Made by a program: the position numbers and the translations under genes
Notes under the pieces: generated by a model
The model's input: only the letters and a program-made list of their open reading frames with translations
Database searches by the model: none
Told to the model about the DNA's origin: nothing
DNA from: Paraglaciecola sp. MB-3u-78
GTDB taxonomy: Bacteria; Pseudomonadota; Gammaproteobacteria; Enterobacterales; Alteromonadaceae
Assembly: GCF_002835935.1 (NCBI RefSeq)
Contig: NZ_PJCF01000004.1
Coordinates: 558,001-622,000, forward strand
Reading direction: 5' to 3'
Length of the DNA: 64,000 bases
Shown here: one piece after another, positions 36,726 to 46,616 of the stretch
Position numbering within the stretch: the stretch's first letter is position 1
Layout: every line of letters starts with the position of its first letter

Positions 36726-36896
36726 ATGGCTGTACAGAAGAGTAAGAAAACTCGTTCAAGACGTGGCATGCGTCGTTCACACGATGCGCTTGGTACTGCG
36801 ACTTTGTCTGTAGATTCAACGTCAGGTGAGACACATATACGTCATCACGTGACCGCTGATGGTTACTACAAAGGCAAAAAAGTTTTATCTCTTTAA
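36726..36896 (+). CDS. rpmF: 50S ribosomal protein L32
   Basis: A 56-residue basic protein starting [20 protein letters not shown] and ending [11 protein letters not shown], the L32 pattern. It is a structural component of the large ribosomal subunit near the peptidyl transferase region. It lacks the zinc-binding Cys residues, as usual for gammaproteobacteria. The ribosome site AGGAGTAA precedes the ATG. It is co-transcribed with yceD and leads into plsX after 17 bases, linking ribosome and phospholipid synthesis. Confidence 0.97.
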   Translation: MAVQKSKKTRSRRGMRRSHDALGTATLSVDSTSGETHIRHHVTADGYYKGKKVLSL

Positions 36897-36913
36897 TTTA
36901 AAGTGACGAAATT

Positions 36914-37942
36914 TTGAGTCGTCTAACCTTAGCGTTAGATATCATGGGGGGCGATAACGGCCCCCATATTATTTTTCTTGCTGCATTAACCGCACTGCAA
37001 CAAACCCCTCATTTACACCTTATATTATGTGGTCCTTTGACCGTTATGTCTCAGTGGCTAAACCAACAATTACCCAATATTCAAGCTCGTATCACCTTGT
37101 CCGACTGCCCACAACATGTAGCTATGGACGAAGCGCCCGCTCATGCTTTACGTCATAAAAAAAACTCTTCGATGCGACGTATATTAGATTTAGTTAATAG
37201 TAAAGAAGCAGACGCTTGTGTCAGCGGCGGTAATACCGGCGCTTTGCTCAGTATGGCGTATTATGTGTTGAAAACCTTACCTGGCATAGACCGACCTGCT
37301 CTTATTACACTGATACCAACCATAAACAATGGCAAAGTGTATTTTTTGGATTTAGGCGCGAATATTAATTGTGACTCAGACGTGTTATTCCAATATGCCG
37401 TGATGGGTTCTGTATTGGCGGAGCAAATTTCCAATATCAAGCAGCCAAGAGTGGCGTTACTGAATGTTGGTTCTGAAGAAATCAAAGGCAATGACCAAGT
37501 TAAACATACTGCTAGATTATTAACTGATTCCCAAAATATTAATTATATTGGATATGTTGAAGGTAACGATATCTTCTCCCAGAAAGCGGATGTAATAGTT
37601 ACTGATGGCTTTGTGGGGAATATTGCGTTGAAATCCTGGGAAGGGCTGGTGAACTTTGCTATTCAAGAAATTAAAAAAGCATCACAGCATAATTGGTTGT
37701 CTAAAATTGTGGCAAAAATAGCGACTCCTTTTTTCCGTGGTATTTATTTACGTATGAAACCCGACCAGTATAACGGAGCTAGTCTGATAGGATTGCGCGG
37801 AATTGTGGTAAAGAGCCATGGTAATGCCTCTTCAGAGGCTTTTTTGTATGCTATCCGCGAGGCAATACAACAAGTCGAGATGCAGGTCCCAGATAAAATA
37901 AAAGATAAAATTGAAGCTGTTTTAATGGAGCGCCACGAATAA
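36914..37942 (+). CDS. plsX: Phosphate acyltransferase PlsX
   Basis: A 342-residue enzyme converting acyl-ACP and phosphate to acyl-phosphate, the first acyl donor of phospholipid synthesis with PlsY. The N-terminal LALDIMGGDNGP, ACVSGGNTGALLSMA, DLGANINCDS, and DVIVTDGFVGNIALKS are typical motifs. It starts at TTG 36914 (SRLTLALDIMGGD follows); no better codon is available. It ends exactly where fabH begins, so the genes are translationally linked. Confidence 0.95.
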   Translation: MSRLTLALDIMGGDNGPHIIFLAALTALQQTPHLHLILCGPLTVMSQWLNQQLPNIQARITLSDCPQHVAMDEAPAHALRHKKNSSMRRILDLVNSKEADACVSGGNTGALLSMAYYVLKTLPGIDRPALITLIPTINNGKVYFLDLGANINCDSDVLFQYAVMGSVLAEQISNIKQPRVALLNVGSEEIKGNDQVKHTARLLTDSQNINYIGYVEGNDIFSQKADVIVTDGFVGNIALKSWEGLVNFAIQEIKKASQHNWLSKIVAKIATPFFRGIYLRMKPDQYNGASLIGLRGIVVKSHGNASSEAFLYAIREAIQQVEMQVPDKIKDKIEAVLMERHE

Positions 37943-38902
37943 ATGAATTCCAGAATAATTGGCACAGGTAGTTATTACCCTAGTGATGTAAGAACCAATG
38001 CAGATTTGTCTGTGATGGTTGATACCTCAGATGAATGGATTACCGATCGCACCGGTATCAAAGAGAGACGCATTATTGGCGCCAATGAAACGGCTGCGAC
38101 TATGGGCTTTGAAGCCAGTAAAAAGGCATTAGAAGCAGCGGGCATTGATGCCAAATCTTTAGACATGATTGTATGTGCCACAACAAGTGGCCGTTACGCG
38201 CTACCTAGCACTGCTTGTGAAATTCAAAAAGCATTAGATGTAGATGGTATACCCGCATTTGATGTGGCTGCTGCCTGCGCGGGTTATTGTTATGCACTCA
38301 GTGTGGCTGATCAGTATATAAAAAGCGGTATGGCTAAACGAATATTGGTAGTGGGAACAGATTGTTTGAGCCGAATGATTAGCCCTGAAGACCGTACTAT
38401 GGTCATCTTATTTGGCGATGCAGCAGGCGCCACTATTATTGAAGCAAGTGAAGAGCCCGGTATTTTATCAACCCATATTCATGCTGCTGGCTCCTACGGT
38501 GATTTATTGACCATAGGCAACCCGCAACACGGTGATGAGCAATCTGTGCATGAAAACTGGGGGAGTATGAAAGGCAATGAAGTATTTAAAGTTGCCGTCA
38601 CTAAATTAAGTGAGGTAGTTGAACAAACGTTAGCTGCTAACAACATGAAAAAATCAGATTTGGATTGGTTAGTGCCACATCAGGCGAATTTCCGGATTAT
38701 TAAAGCGACGGCTAAAAAATTAGAGATGCCGCTGGATCGGGTGGTCATGACCCTTGAACAATATGGTAATACTTCTGCTGCTACAGTACCAACGGCCCTA
38801 GATACAGCTATACGAGATGGCAGAATTAAACGCGGCCAAAATCTTCTTCTTGAGGCTTTTGGTGGCGGTTTTGCTTGGGCATCTGCGTTAGTACGTTATT
38901 AA
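37943..38902 (+). CDS. fabH: 3-oxoacyl-ACP synthase III FabH
   Basis: A 319-residue condensing enzyme that starts fatty-acid synthesis by joining acetyl-CoA with malonyl-ACP. The catalytic triad is visible: Cys112 in AAACAGY, His in VPHQANFRI and Asn in QYGNTSAAT. The [10 protein letters not shown] and [13 protein letters not shown] segments are typical for FabH. The ATG follows plsX without a gap. It belongs to the plsX-fabH-fabD-fabG-acpP-fabF operon. Confidence 0.96.
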   Translation: MNSRIIGTGSYYPSDVRTNADLSVMVDTSDEWITDRTGIKERRIIGANETAATMGFEASKKALEAAGIDAKSLDMIVCATTSGRYALPSTACEIQKALDVDGIPAFDVAAACAGYCYALSVADQYIKSGMAKRILVVGTDCLSRMISPEDRTMVILFGDAAGATIIEASEEPGILSTHIHAAGSYGDLLTIGNPQHGDEQSVHENWGSMKGNEVFKVAVTKLSEVVEQTLAANNMKKSDLDWLVPHQANFRIIKATAKKLEMPLDRVVMTLEQYGNTSAATVPTALDTAIRDGRIKRGQNLLLEAFGGGFAWASALVRY

Positions 38903-38925
38903 AATACTATTTTAGAGAATCAATT

Positions 38926-39852
38926 ATGAGTAAACAAGCATGGGTTTTTCCTGGTCAAGGATCCCAAACTTTAGGTATGTTAAGTGAGCTAGCTTCCGAA
39001 TATGCCATCATTCAGGAGACTTTTGCTCAAGCCAGCGAAGCCTTGGGTTATGATTTGTGGGATGTGGTTCAAAATGATGAGCAAAAACTCAATCAAACCC
39101 ATATTACCCAACCCGCTTTGTTAGCCGCAAGTTATGCAATTTATAAACTTTTAGTCGAAAAAGAACTCAGTCAACCGGTATATCTGGCGGGTCATAGTCT
39201 TGGAGAGTATTCCGCTTTAGTCTGTGCTGGAGTCATAGATTTTACTGATGCTGTTAAATTGGTTGAAGCTCGAGGCCAATTTATGCAACAAGCGGTGCCT
39301 GCGGGCACAGGAGCTATGTACGCTATTATTGGTTTGGATGACGACAAGGTGGTTGCAAGTTGCCAGCAGGCACAAGCAGAAACCAATGAAGTTGTGGCAG
39401 CGGTTAACTTTAATTCGCCAGGACAAATCGTGATCGCTGGGAATAAAAACGCTACAGATGTAGCCGCGAATTTGTGTAAAGAACATGGTGCAAAACGCGC
39501 ATTGCCATTGGCCGTTAGTGTGCCGTCTCATTGTGCATTGATGAAACCAGCAGCAGAACAACTGGCAAGTTTGCTTAAAGACATTCAGTTTCAGACACCT
39601 AAAATCCCCGTTATCAATAATGTCGATGTGGCCTACCCAAATGATCCTGAAGCGATAAAGCAGGCTTTGGTTAAGCAATTATATAGCCCAGTTAGATGGA
39701 CCGAAACTGTCACAATGTTAGCCGAACTTGGGGTTGAAACTTTATTAGAAATGGGGCCAAGTAAGGTATTAACTGGATTAACTAAGCGTATTGATAAACG
39801 CTTAAGTTGCACGGCAATTAACACAATTGATTCTGTTAATTCATTGATTTAA
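38926..39852 (+). CDS. fabD: Malonyl-CoA:ACP transacylase FabD
   Basis: A 308-residue enzyme that moves the malonyl group from CoA to ACP. The FPGQGSQ motif near the start, the nucleophile Ser in AGHSLGEYSAL, and the active-site His in SVPSHCALM are present. The start ATG at 38926 with a GAGAA ribosome site is preferred over an in-frame codon upstream that lies inside fabH. It is 23 bases after fabH and 27 before fabG. Confidence 0.96.
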   Translation: MSKQAWVFPGQGSQTLGMLSELASEYAIIQETFAQASEALGYDLWDVVQNDEQKLNQTHITQPALLAASYAIYKLLVEKELSQPVYLAGHSLGEYSALVCAGVIDFTDAVKLVEARGQFMQQAVPAGTGAMYAIIGLDDDKVVASCQQAQAETNEVVAAVNFNSPGQIVIAGNKNATDVAANLCKEHGAKRALPLAVSVPSHCALMKPAAEQLASLLKDIQFQTPKIPVINNVDVAYPNDPEAIKQALVKQLYSPVRWTETVTMLAELGVETLLEMGPSKVLTGLTKRIDKRLSCTAINTIDSVNSLI

Positions 39853-39879
39853 TTTAATAATTTTTTGTAGAGAGAATGT

Positions 39880-40617
39880 ATGGCTAGTTTAAATGGCAGT
39901 ATTGCACTGGTAACTGGTGCAAGTAGAGGAATTGGAAGAGCAATAGCCGAGCAGTTAGCTGCAGATGGTGCAACCGTTATAGGTACTGCAACATCTGAAA
40001 AAGGGGCTCAGGCAATCAGTGATTATCTAGAAGGTAGTGGAGAAGGTAAAGTACTCGACGTTGCCATACCCGATTCGATGCAAGCTTTACTGGCTGACAT
40101 CACCGAAAAGCACGGCGCTGTGGATATATTGGTCAATAATGCTGGGATCACCCGTGATAATTTATTGATGCGTATGAAAGATGACGAATGGCAAAGCATT
40201 ATGGATACTAATTTGACATCCATTTTTAAAATGTCTAAAGCAGTGCTTCGCGGTATGATGAAAAAACGTAAAGGACGTATTATTAATATCGGTTCTGTCG
40301 TTGGCTCTACAGGTAATGCTGGTCAAGCCAACTATGCCGCTGCGAAGGCCGGTGTGATTGGTTTTAGTAAGTCTATGGCCCGTGAAGTTGCGTCTAGAGG
40401 TATTACTGTTAATGTGGTTTCACCAGGTTTTATTGATACTGATATGACAAAAGCATTAACGGATGACCAAAAAGAAAGTATATTTAAAGATATTCCAGCA
40501 AACCGTTTAGGGGACCCTAAAGAAATAGCGGCGACGGTTGGATTTTTAGCAAGTGATGCTGCTGCATATATCACTGGTGAAACGATACACGTCAATGGCG
40601 GCATGTATATGGGGTAA
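39880..40617 (+). CDS. fabG: 3-oxoacyl-ACP reductase FabG
   Basis: A 245-residue short-chain dehydrogenase performing the NADPH-dependent reduction of 3-oxoacyl-ACP. The cofactor loop TGASRGIGRA, the NNAG motif (LVNNAGITRDN), the catalytic Ser in NIGSVVGSTG and the YAAAKAG Tyr-Lys pair are present. The C-terminal GETIHVNGGMYMG is characteristic of FabG. The ribosome site AGAGA lies upstream of the ATG. A 169-base gap with regulatory signals separates it from acpP. Confidence 0.96.
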   Translation: MASLNGSIALVTGASRGIGRAIAEQLAADGATVIGTATSEKGAQAISDYLEGSGEGKVLDVAIPDSMQALLADITEKHGAVDILVNNAGITRDNLLMRMKDDEWQSIMDTNLTSIFKMSKAVLRGMMKKRKGRIINIGSVVGSTGNAGQANYAAAKAGVIGFSKSMAREVASRGITVNVVSPGFIDTDMTKALTDDQKESIFKDIPANRLGDPKEIAATVGFLASDAAAYITGETIHVNGGMYMG

Positions 40618-40681
40618 AAGGTGATAAAGTTTACAATTATTGTTGCTTTATCAAACGAATAAATATTTACTAATCTGTGAG

Positions 40682-40692
40682 TGGTTAGACCA
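40682..40692. promoter_or_regulatory. FadR-like operator upstream of acpP
   Basis: TGGTTAGACCA matches the core TGGTnnGACCA of E. coli FadR operators at all fixed positions. It lies about 33 bases before a plausible acpP -35 box, a position where FadR could activate, as it does at other fab promoters in E. coli. Whether this organism has FadR cannot be seen here. Confidence 0.45.
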
Positions 40693-40714
40693 GAAAAAAA
40701 GTTGACCCTGCTAC

Positions 40715-40743
40715 TTGCAAGGGGTCACTTTGCTGAATACACT
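40715..40743 (+). promoter_or_regulatory. Likely acpP promoter
   Basis: TTGCAA (40715-40720), a 17-base spacer and TACACT (40738-40743) lie 44 bases before the acpP ATG. The region also has dyads: TGTGAGT/ACTCACA around the element and GATAAAG/CTTTATC after fabG. acpP typically has its own strong promoter within the fab cluster. Confidence 0.5.
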
Positions 40744-40786
40744 ACTCACAAATTTATATCTAGCGACTTAAAGGATAACTAGAATT

Positions 40787-41026
40787 ATGAGTACTATCGA
40801 AGAACGTGTAAAAAAAATCGTCATTGAACAACTTGGTGTTAAAGAAGAAGAAGTTAAACCAGAAGCTTCCTTCGTTGACGATTTAGGTGCGGATTCACTA
40901 GACACTGTCGAATTAGTAATGGCTCTTGAAGAAGAGTTCGATACTGAAATTCCTGATGAAGAAGCTGAAAAAATTACCACTGTTCAGTCTGCTATTGACT
41001 ACGTTAACGCTAATAAAGACGCATAA
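40787..41026 (+). CDS. acpP: Acyl carrier protein
   Basis: A 79-residue acidic carrier protein with the phosphopantetheine attachment Ser37 in [10 protein letters not shown]. It carries growing acyl chains between the Fab enzymes and to PlsX and other acyltransferases. The ATG has an AAGGATAA ribosome site. The gene has its own candidate promoter and a strong terminator downstream, so it can be expressed well above the rest of the cluster. Confidence 0.98.
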   Translation: MSTIEERVKKIVIEQLGVKEEEVKPEASFVDDLGADSLDTVELVMALEEEFDTEIPDEEAEKITTVQSAIDYVNANKDA

Positions 41027-41033
41027 TTTTTTT

Positions 41034-41063
41034 AAAAAAAAACGGTCCTCTCCGGACCGTTTC
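41034..41063 (+). terminator. Intrinsic terminator or attenuator after acpP
   Basis: AACGGTCC (41041-41048) pairs with GGACCGTT (41054-41061) around a 5-base loop, starting 14 bases after the acpP stop. The T-run after it is short, so readthrough into fabF is likely. Confidence 0.75.
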
Positions 41064-41106
41064 TTCATTCAATCACATATACTTTCATAATTAGTCGGAG
41101 GCCGAT

Positions 41107-42342
41107 GTGGCTAAACGTCGCGTTGTTGTGACCGGTCTAGGCATGCTATCACCTGTTGGTAATACTGTAGACTCTAGTTGGAAAAACATTCTTGCGGGCA
41201 AAAGTGGAATTGCAGCTATCACCTCTTTTGATTGTACTTCCTTTACAACTCAGTTTGCAGGTGAAGTCAAAAACTTTAATGCCGAGGAGTACATTCCCAA
41301 AAAAGAAACCAAAAAGATGGATAGGTTTATTCAGCTAGGTATTGCTGCAGGTAAACAAGCTCTGGTGCATTCTGGTTTAGAGGTTACAGCTCAAAATTCG
41401 GCAAGAATTGGTGTTGCAATTGGTTCTGGGATTGGCGGTTTGGGTTTAATTGAAGAAAATCATCGTCGAATGCTTGAATCTGGTCCAAGAAAAATATCCC
41501 CCTTTTTTGTTCCTGCCACTATCACTAATATGATCTCTGGCTTTTTCTCCATATTTGAAGGACTCAAGGGTCCAAATATCAACGTTGTTACAGCCTGTAC
41601 TACTGGTGTTCACAATATTGGAATTGCTGCCCGTATTATTGCTTATGGGGACGCTGACGCAATGATTGCCGGTGGTGCTGAGTCGACTGTCTGTGCTCTA
41701 GGTATCGGTGGATTTGCTGCAGCCCGTGCATTATCAACACGTAATGACAACCCTGAAGCCGCAAGCCGGCCATGGGATAAAGATAGAGATGGTTTTGTAA
41801 TGGGCGAGGGGGCCGGCGTCGTGATGTTAGAAGACTATGACTCTGCTGTAGCGCGCGGCGCAACTATTTATGCGGAACTAGTAGGTTTTGGAATGAGCGG
41901 TGATGCTTACCATATGACTTCACCGCCACCAGATGGTGAAGGTGCCGCAGCTGCTATGGTCAACGCTATTAACGATGCCAAGATTGACGTTAACGAAATT
42001 GGTTACATCAATGCACACGGTACATCCACTCCAGCAGGGGATGTGGCTGAAGTCGCTGCCATCAAACATGTGTTTGGTGAACATGCAAACAGGGTTTTGG
42101 TGAGTTCCACCAAATCGATGATCGGACATCTACTTGGAGCCGCAGGCTCAGTTGAAGCTATCTTTACTATATTGGCATTACGAGACCAAGTTGCACCACC
42201 GACTATTAATTTAGATAACCCTGGGGAAGGTTGCGATCTTGATTTTGTTGCTCATACTGCAAGACCTGCGAAATTGGATTATGCCTTATGTAATTCTTTT
42301 GGTTTTGGTGGTACAAATGGCTCATTGCTGTTTAAAAAATAG
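41107..42342 (+). CDS. fabF: 3-oxoacyl-ACP synthase II FabF
   Basis: A 411-residue elongating condensing enzyme. The active-site Cys in VTACTTGVH, the two His residues in [11 protein letters not shown] and [11 protein letters not shown], and the Phe-gate region [10 protein letters not shown] are present. It elongates acyl-ACP with malonyl-ACP and controls temperature-dependent unsaturation in relatives. The start is GTG at 41107 with a CGGAGG ribosome site; the ATG two bases earlier is out of frame. Confidence 0.96.
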   Translation: MAKRRVVVTGLGMLSPVGNTVDSSWKNILAGKSGIAAITSFDCTSFTTQFAGEVKNFNAEEYIPKKETKKMDRFIQLGIAAGKQALVHSGLEVTAQNSARIGVAIGSGIGGLGLIEENHRRMLESGPRKISPFFVPATITNMISGFFSIFEGLKGPNINVVTACTTGVHNIGIAARIIAYGDADAMIAGGAESTVCALGIGGFAAARALSTRNDNPEAASRPWDKDRDGFVMGEGAGVVMLEDYDSAVARGATIYAELVGFGMSGDAYHMTSPPPDGEGAAAAMVNAINDAKIDVNEIGYINAHGTSTPAGDVAEVAAIKHVFGEHANRVLVSSTKSMIGHLLGAAGSVEAIFTILALRDQVAPPTINLDNPGEGCDLDFVAHTARPAKLDYALCNSFGFGGTNGSLLFKK

Positions 42343-42404
42343 TAGGCAAAATGTAGCTTATGAGTATTATTGATTATCTTTTAGGTATATAGACGCAAGA
42401 ATGA

Positions 42405-43247
42405 ATGATTGTTAACGGTCGGCAGCAGCAACATATAGAGATTGCAGACAGAGCCTTTCAGTATGGTGATGGCTGTTTTACTACTTTGGCGTTTAGACAT
42501 GGTGGTCTTGAGTTTTTTGCTGCTCATATCGAGCGTCTAAAGTGGGCTTGTAAAACACTGTCTATCAATTTTGATAAGTGGGATGAGTTACGAAGATGCA
42601 TAGTTGATTCATTGACATCCACGAGTGACTGCGTTGTAAAAGTGACGATTACCCGAGGCGAGGGTGGTAGGGGGTATAATCCAGAAGGAGCTATAAACCC
42701 TAACTTTGTGATTACTCAGCACAACATTCCAGTACATTACCCTCTTTGGCAAACCGATGGTATTAAGTTAACCATCAGTCCTATTAAGCTAGCGAAACAA
42801 CCTTTGCTTGCTGGCATCAAACATCTAAACCGTTTAGAACAGGTTTTGGTTAAACAATCACTGGCACAAACGGGTTATGATGATGCCGTTGTTTGTGATA
42901 CTCAGCAACACATAGTTGAAAGCTCTGTCGGTAATCTGTTTTGGTACAAGGATACTAGTTGGTATACCGCAAACCTGACAGAATCAGGGGTGGAAGGCGT
43001 TATGCGTAACCATGTATTGGCTGTTATGCAAGAAAAAGGCATAGAATGTCAGGTGGTTAAGCAGGAAGTTATTGAGTTGTTTTCTGCTCATGAGCTTTTT
43101 GTGTGTAATTCTTTAATGCTATTGGTTCCAGTAGTGAGTTTGTTTGATCCTATCAATAAAAAACATCAAGAGTTTGAGGTAGCCCAATCCAAACAGTTAC
43201 AGCATTATATTCAGCAAACAATTGATACCAAGGCGTTAAAAATTTAA
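42405..43247 (+). CDS. pabC: Aminodeoxychorismate lyase PabC
   Basis: A 280-residue fold-type IV PLP enzyme that splits 4-amino-4-deoxychorismate into p-aminobenzoate and pyruvate for folate synthesis. The catalytic Lys is in GIKHLNRLEQ, and the N-terminal IADRAFQYGDGCFTTL and VESSVGNLFW are typical. It sits between fabF and mltG as in E. coli. The stop overlaps the mltG start (TAATG). Confidence 0.93.
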   Translation: MIVNGRQQQHIEIADRAFQYGDGCFTTLAFRHGGLEFFAAHIERLKWACKTLSINFDKWDELRRCIVDSLTSTSDCVVKVTITRGEGGRGYNPEGAINPNFVITQHNIPVHYPLWQTDGIKLTISPIKLAKQPLLAGIKHLNRLEQVLVKQSLAQTGYDDAVVCDTQQHIVESSVGNLFWYKDTSWYTANLTESGVEGVMRNHVLAVMQEKGIECQVVKQEVIELFSAHELFVCNSLMLLVPVVSLFDPINKKHQEFEVAQSKQLQHYIQQTIDTKALKI

Positions 43248-44242
43248 TGAAAATTATAAAGTGGTTATCGATTTTTGCGTTTTTAATCGGCATTATTTTT
43301 GTCGTAACCTTGTTTCATTTTGACAAAAAAGTACATCAACAAATTAATATCACTGAGGCAATGGTATACCAAGTTAAATCCGGTCAATCAGCCAAAGGGA
43401 TTGTGAATCGACTCAAAGACCAAGGGGTTATTTCCGATAACATTGGCCTTAAAATTAGATTAAAGCTGGAACCAGAACTCGCGAATATTAAAGTTGGAAC
43501 CTACGAATTATTACCGTCCATGAGTGCATTAGATTTATTGGAGCTTTTTTCTAGTGGTAAAGAAATGCAATTTTCAATCGGTTTAATTGAAGGGCTGAAT
43601 TGGCGGGAGTGGTTATTAGTTTTAAAAGCCCATCCCCAGATTAAATTTAATAACGATTTTCAACAGCAACTTGATGCTTTATCAGCCCAATTACCTGAGC
43701 AGTCAATTGAAGGCTATCTTTTACCTGACACCTATCATTTTGTGGCGCAAACAGCTGCGATTGAGTTGGTTAAACGAGCCCATTTAAGTATGCAACAATA
43801 TCTGGACGGGGCGTGGGAGAGCCGAGCATTAGACTTGCCTTATGCTTCCGCTTACGAAGGTTTGATAATGGCATCCATCATTGAAAAGGAAACGGGCGTA
43901 CCAGAAGAGCGGCCACGAATTTCTGGGGTCTTTGTCAATCGACTTAATCTGAATATGCGTTTACAAACTGATCCTACTGTTATTTATGGCATAGGTGAAG
44001 ATTTTGATGGCAATATCCGGCGCAAAGATTTAAAAACCGCCACACCTTACAATACTTATGTGATTAAAGGGTTACCGCCAACCCCTATTGCCATGCCAAG
44101 TAAACTAGCCATCGATGCTGCTTTTAATCCATTAACAACTGAAGAGTTGTATTTTGTATCTAAGGGTGATGGCAGCCACAAATTTTCAACCACTTTGCAA
44201 GAACACAATCTTGCGGTGCGTAAATATCAATTAAACAAATAA
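43247..44242 (+). CDS. mltG: Endolytic murein transglycosylase MltG
   Basis: A 331-residue inner-membrane protein with an N-terminal anchor (residues about 4-24, WLSIFAFLIGIIFVVTLFHF), a LysM-like region and the YceG catalytic domain. The catalytic Glu is in MASIIEKETG, and LQTDPTVIYG and NTYVIKGLPPTPI are conserved. It cleaves nascent glycan strands and sets their length. It is translationally coupled to pabC and is followed by tmk after 11 bases. Confidence 0.94.
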   Translation: MKIIKWLSIFAFLIGIIFVVTLFHFDKKVHQQINITEAMVYQVKSGQSAKGIVNRLKDQGVISDNIGLKIRLKLEPELANIKVGTYELLPSMSALDLLELFSSGKEMQFSIGLIEGLNWREWLLVLKAHPQIKFNNDFQQQLDALSAQLPEQSIEGYLLPDTYHFVAQTAAIELVKRAHLSMQQYLDGAWESRALDLPYASAYEGLIMASIIEKETGVPEERPRISGVFVNRLNLNMRLQTDPTVIYGIGEDFDGNIRRKDLKTATPYNTYVIKGLPPTPIAMPSKLAIDAAFNPLTTEELYFVSKGDGSHKFSTTLQEHNLAVRKYQLNK

Positions 44243-44253
44243 GAGAGTCTTAG

Positions 44254-44883
44254 TTGCACATATCAGGTAAATTCATCGTTATTGAAGGTTTGGAAGGCGC
44301 TGGAAAGAGCAGCGCAGTAGCGATATTGACGCAATCTATCCAAGCTGCTGGACATATTGTGATTAATACTAGGGAGCCTGGCGGTACTGCTATGGCTGAA
44401 GCTATCAGAGATGTAGTTAAACACGACTGGCATGATGAAAAGGTCACGGTAGAAGCTGAGTTACTATTAATGTATGCCGCACGAGCGCAACTAGTACAAA
44501 ATGTTATATTGCCAAATTTAGAAAAAGGTCACTGGGTACTTGGAGACAGGCATGATATGTCTTCCCAAGCTTATCAGGGAGGAGGTCGTCAGATTGATCA
44601 GAGCATGATTGAAAACCTAAGAGCCATCACCTTAAAAGACTTTAGACCAGACTTTACCTTGTATATGGACGTTGAGCCTAAAGAAGGGCTTAAACGAGCA
44701 AAAGGGCGAGGTGAGCTAGACCGTATTGAACAAGAAGATGTGAGTTTTTTTGAGCGGACCCGAGAACGATACCTGCTATTAGCCCAGCAAGATAAAAATT
44801 GTGTAGTGATCAATACCATGCAAAGTATAAAAGCAGTGCATAACGATGTTGAGCTAGCTATTAACCAATTTTTGGAGAGCTAA
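44254..44883 (+). CDS. tmk: Thymidylate kinase
   Basis: A 209-residue kinase that phosphorylates dTMP to dTDP. The P-loop is EGLEGAGKSS, the DRX motif is GDRHDMSSQAYQG, and REPGGTAMAEAIR is the dTMP-binding loop. The start is TTG at 44254, with AAGAGAG seven bases before it. It directly abuts holB; both serve DNA replication. Confidence 0.95.
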   Translation: MHISGKFIVIEGLEGAGKSSAVAILTQSIQAAGHIVINTREPGGTAMAEAIRDVVKHDWHDEKVTVEAELLLMYAARAQLVQNVILPNLEKGHWVLGDRHDMSSQAYQGGGRQIDQSMIENLRAITLKDFRPDFTLYMDVEPKEGLKRAKGRGELDRIEQEDVSFFERTRERYLLLAQQDKNCVVINTMQSIKAVHNDVELAINQFLES

Positions 44884-45777
44884 GTGTTTCCATGGTTGGA
44901 GGATTCATTTAAACAGCTAGGTAGTAGAATTGCTGCTAATAAACTGCATCACGCGCTACTTATTCAAGGCCCCGCTGGTTTAGGTAAATCAAGCTTTGTT
45001 TTGCAGTTAGCCCAGTTGCTGTTATGCAAAGCTAGGCAAGGGCATAAGGTATGCGGTCAATGCCAATCTTGCTTACTCAATGCTGCGACCACTCATCCAG
45101 ATTTACATGTGGTAGAGTCTGATAAACAAATTGGTGTTGATCAGATACGCGACGTCATTAAAAAGTTAGTGAGTTCTGCCCATTTGTCAGGAGCAAAGGT
45201 ATTGATTATCTATGATGCTCATACGATGACCGAGTCAAGCGCTAATGCCTTATTAAAAACTTTAGAAGAGCCTACGGCTAATACTTTTTTACTACTCACT
45301 ACTGATAAGCCGGAGCGTATATTAGCGACAATCAAAAGTCGCTGTGAAAAGTTAGCCTTACCTTTACCCCCTTTGGATGCAACGCTGGCTTGGGTGAAAA
45401 CCCAATTTGATGGGGAAATTGATATCAATTTTGCTAAGTTGTTTAGTGCTCGCCCGTTAGCTTTGTTAGCTGAGCTACAAGAAGAACAAAAATTTACCTA
45501 TGATATCTTCAGCCGAGGTTTAGAAGCGTTATTGCAAGGACAAACTAATGCCATGCAGCTAGCAATGGATTGGCAAGACAGTGCCGATAAAGTACTTAAG
45601 TGGACGCAATATTGGGCTCGGCAGCAATGTACTGATGATGCCCCTGAAACCGTTTGGCAACTGCACCAACAAGCAACTAAAGTCACCCAACAATTGCGTA
45701 ATCCTGGAGTGAATAAAACGTTAGTGTTAACAGAGCTATTAGATAAACTTGCCCTTGTAAAAGTTGCATTAACTTAA
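44884..45777 (+). CDS. holB: DNA polymerase III delta' subunit HolB
   Basis: A 297-residue clamp-loader subunit. It has a P-loop-like site (QGPAGLGKSSF), the zinc module (CKARQGHKVCGQCQSC), and the segments ALLKTLEEP and ATIKSRCEKL (SRC motif). It acts in the tau-delta-delta' complex loading the sliding clamp. Start GTG at 44884 directly follows the tmk stop. The usual downstream neighbour tatD follows, with no pilZ gene in between. Confidence 0.94.
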   Translation: MFPWLEDSFKQLGSRIAANKLHHALLIQGPAGLGKSSFVLQLAQLLLCKARQGHKVCGQCQSCLLNAATTHPDLHVVESDKQIGVDQIRDVIKKLVSSAHLSGAKVLIIYDAHTMTESSANALLKTLEEPTANTFLLLTTDKPERILATIKSRCEKLALPLPPLDATLAWVKTQFDGEIDINFAKLFSARPLALLAELQEEQKFTYDIFSRGLEALLQGQTNAMQLAMDWQDSADKVLKWTQYWARQQCTDDAPETVWQLHQQATKVTQQLRNPGVNKTLVLTELLDKLALVKVALT

Positions 45778-45801
45778 CCCTATAAAAGATGGAAAAATTA
45801 C

Positions 45802-46575
45802 GTGTTTGTAGATTCACATTGTCACTTAGACCGATTAGATAAAACCCCAGAAGAACTTTCTGAGGTGCTCAATTTTGCAAGACATCGTGGTGTCGAACAC
45901 TTTTTATGCGTCTCGGTGTCTGTTAAAGACTTCCCTATGATGTTAGACACAGTTAAAGGGTTTAATGATGTATCTGTCTCTTGTGGAGTACACCCATTAC
46001 ATCAAGAAGATGCTTGTAGTTATGATGAGCTACTTAACATGTCTGATAATGAAGAGGTAGTAGCCATAGGCGAAACAGGCTTAGATTATTTTTATAGCGC
46101 TGAAACTAAGTCTGTACAGCTCACCTCTTTCGTTGATCATATTAAGGTTGCCAATAAGTTAAACAAACCTTTAATTATCCATACACGAGATGCCCGCGAA
46201 GATACCCTTGATTTACTTAAGCAGCACAAAGACCGATCAACCAAAGGTGTACTTCACTGCTTTACCGAAAACTGGGAAATGGCGCAGGCAGCGATAGAGT
46301 TGGGTATGTATATCTCGATATCTGGGATAGTCACCTTTAAAACAGCAATTGAGTTACAAGAGGTGGTGAAAAAAATTCCATTAGACAAATTACTCATAGA
46401 AACTGATTCGCCTTGGTTAGCGCCGGTTCCGTATCGAGGCAAACCCAATCAACCGGGTTTTGTAAGAGAAGTAGGGGAGTTCATCGCTAATTTGAAAGGT
46501 GTAAGTACGCAAGAGTTGGCTAAAATAACAACGAACAATTTTTATGATTTGTTTGCTATCAAGCGAGCAGTTTGA
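45802..46575 (+). CDS. TatD-family metal-dependent hydrolase (YcfH-like)
   Basis: A 257-residue TIM-barrel metallohydrolase. The metal ligands are visible in FVDSHCHLDRLD, the Glu in AIGETGLDYFY, His in IHTRDARED, HCFT and the Asp in IETDSPWLAPVPYRGKPNQP. It matches the YcfH subgroup of TatD DNases and lies at the end of the fab-holB cluster as in E. coli. The start is GTG at 45802 with AGATGGA upstream. The IS66 element begins 49 bases after its stop, so the gene itself is intact. Confidence 0.92.
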   Translation: MFVDSHCHLDRLDKTPEELSEVLNFARHRGVEHFLCVSVSVKDFPMMLDTVKGFNDVSVSCGVHPLHQEDACSYDELLNMSDNEEVVAIGETGLDYFYSAETKSVQLTSFVDHIKVANKLNKPLIIHTRDAREDTLDLLKQHKDRSTKGVLHCFTENWEMAQAAIELGMYISISGIVTFKTAIELQEVVKKIPLDKLLIETDSPWLAPVPYRGKPNQPGFVREVGEFIANLKGVSTQELAKITTNNFYDLFAIKRAV

Positions 46576-46616
46576 AGTTGTTATAGAGGGTCCGGTTTTT
46601 AAATTTTCAAGATGCA

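Noticed and set aside
38875-38925. Upstream extension of fabD into fabH
   Set aside because: The family start MSKQAWVFPGQGSQ at 38926 has its own ribosome site; the extension overlaps conserved fabH codons.
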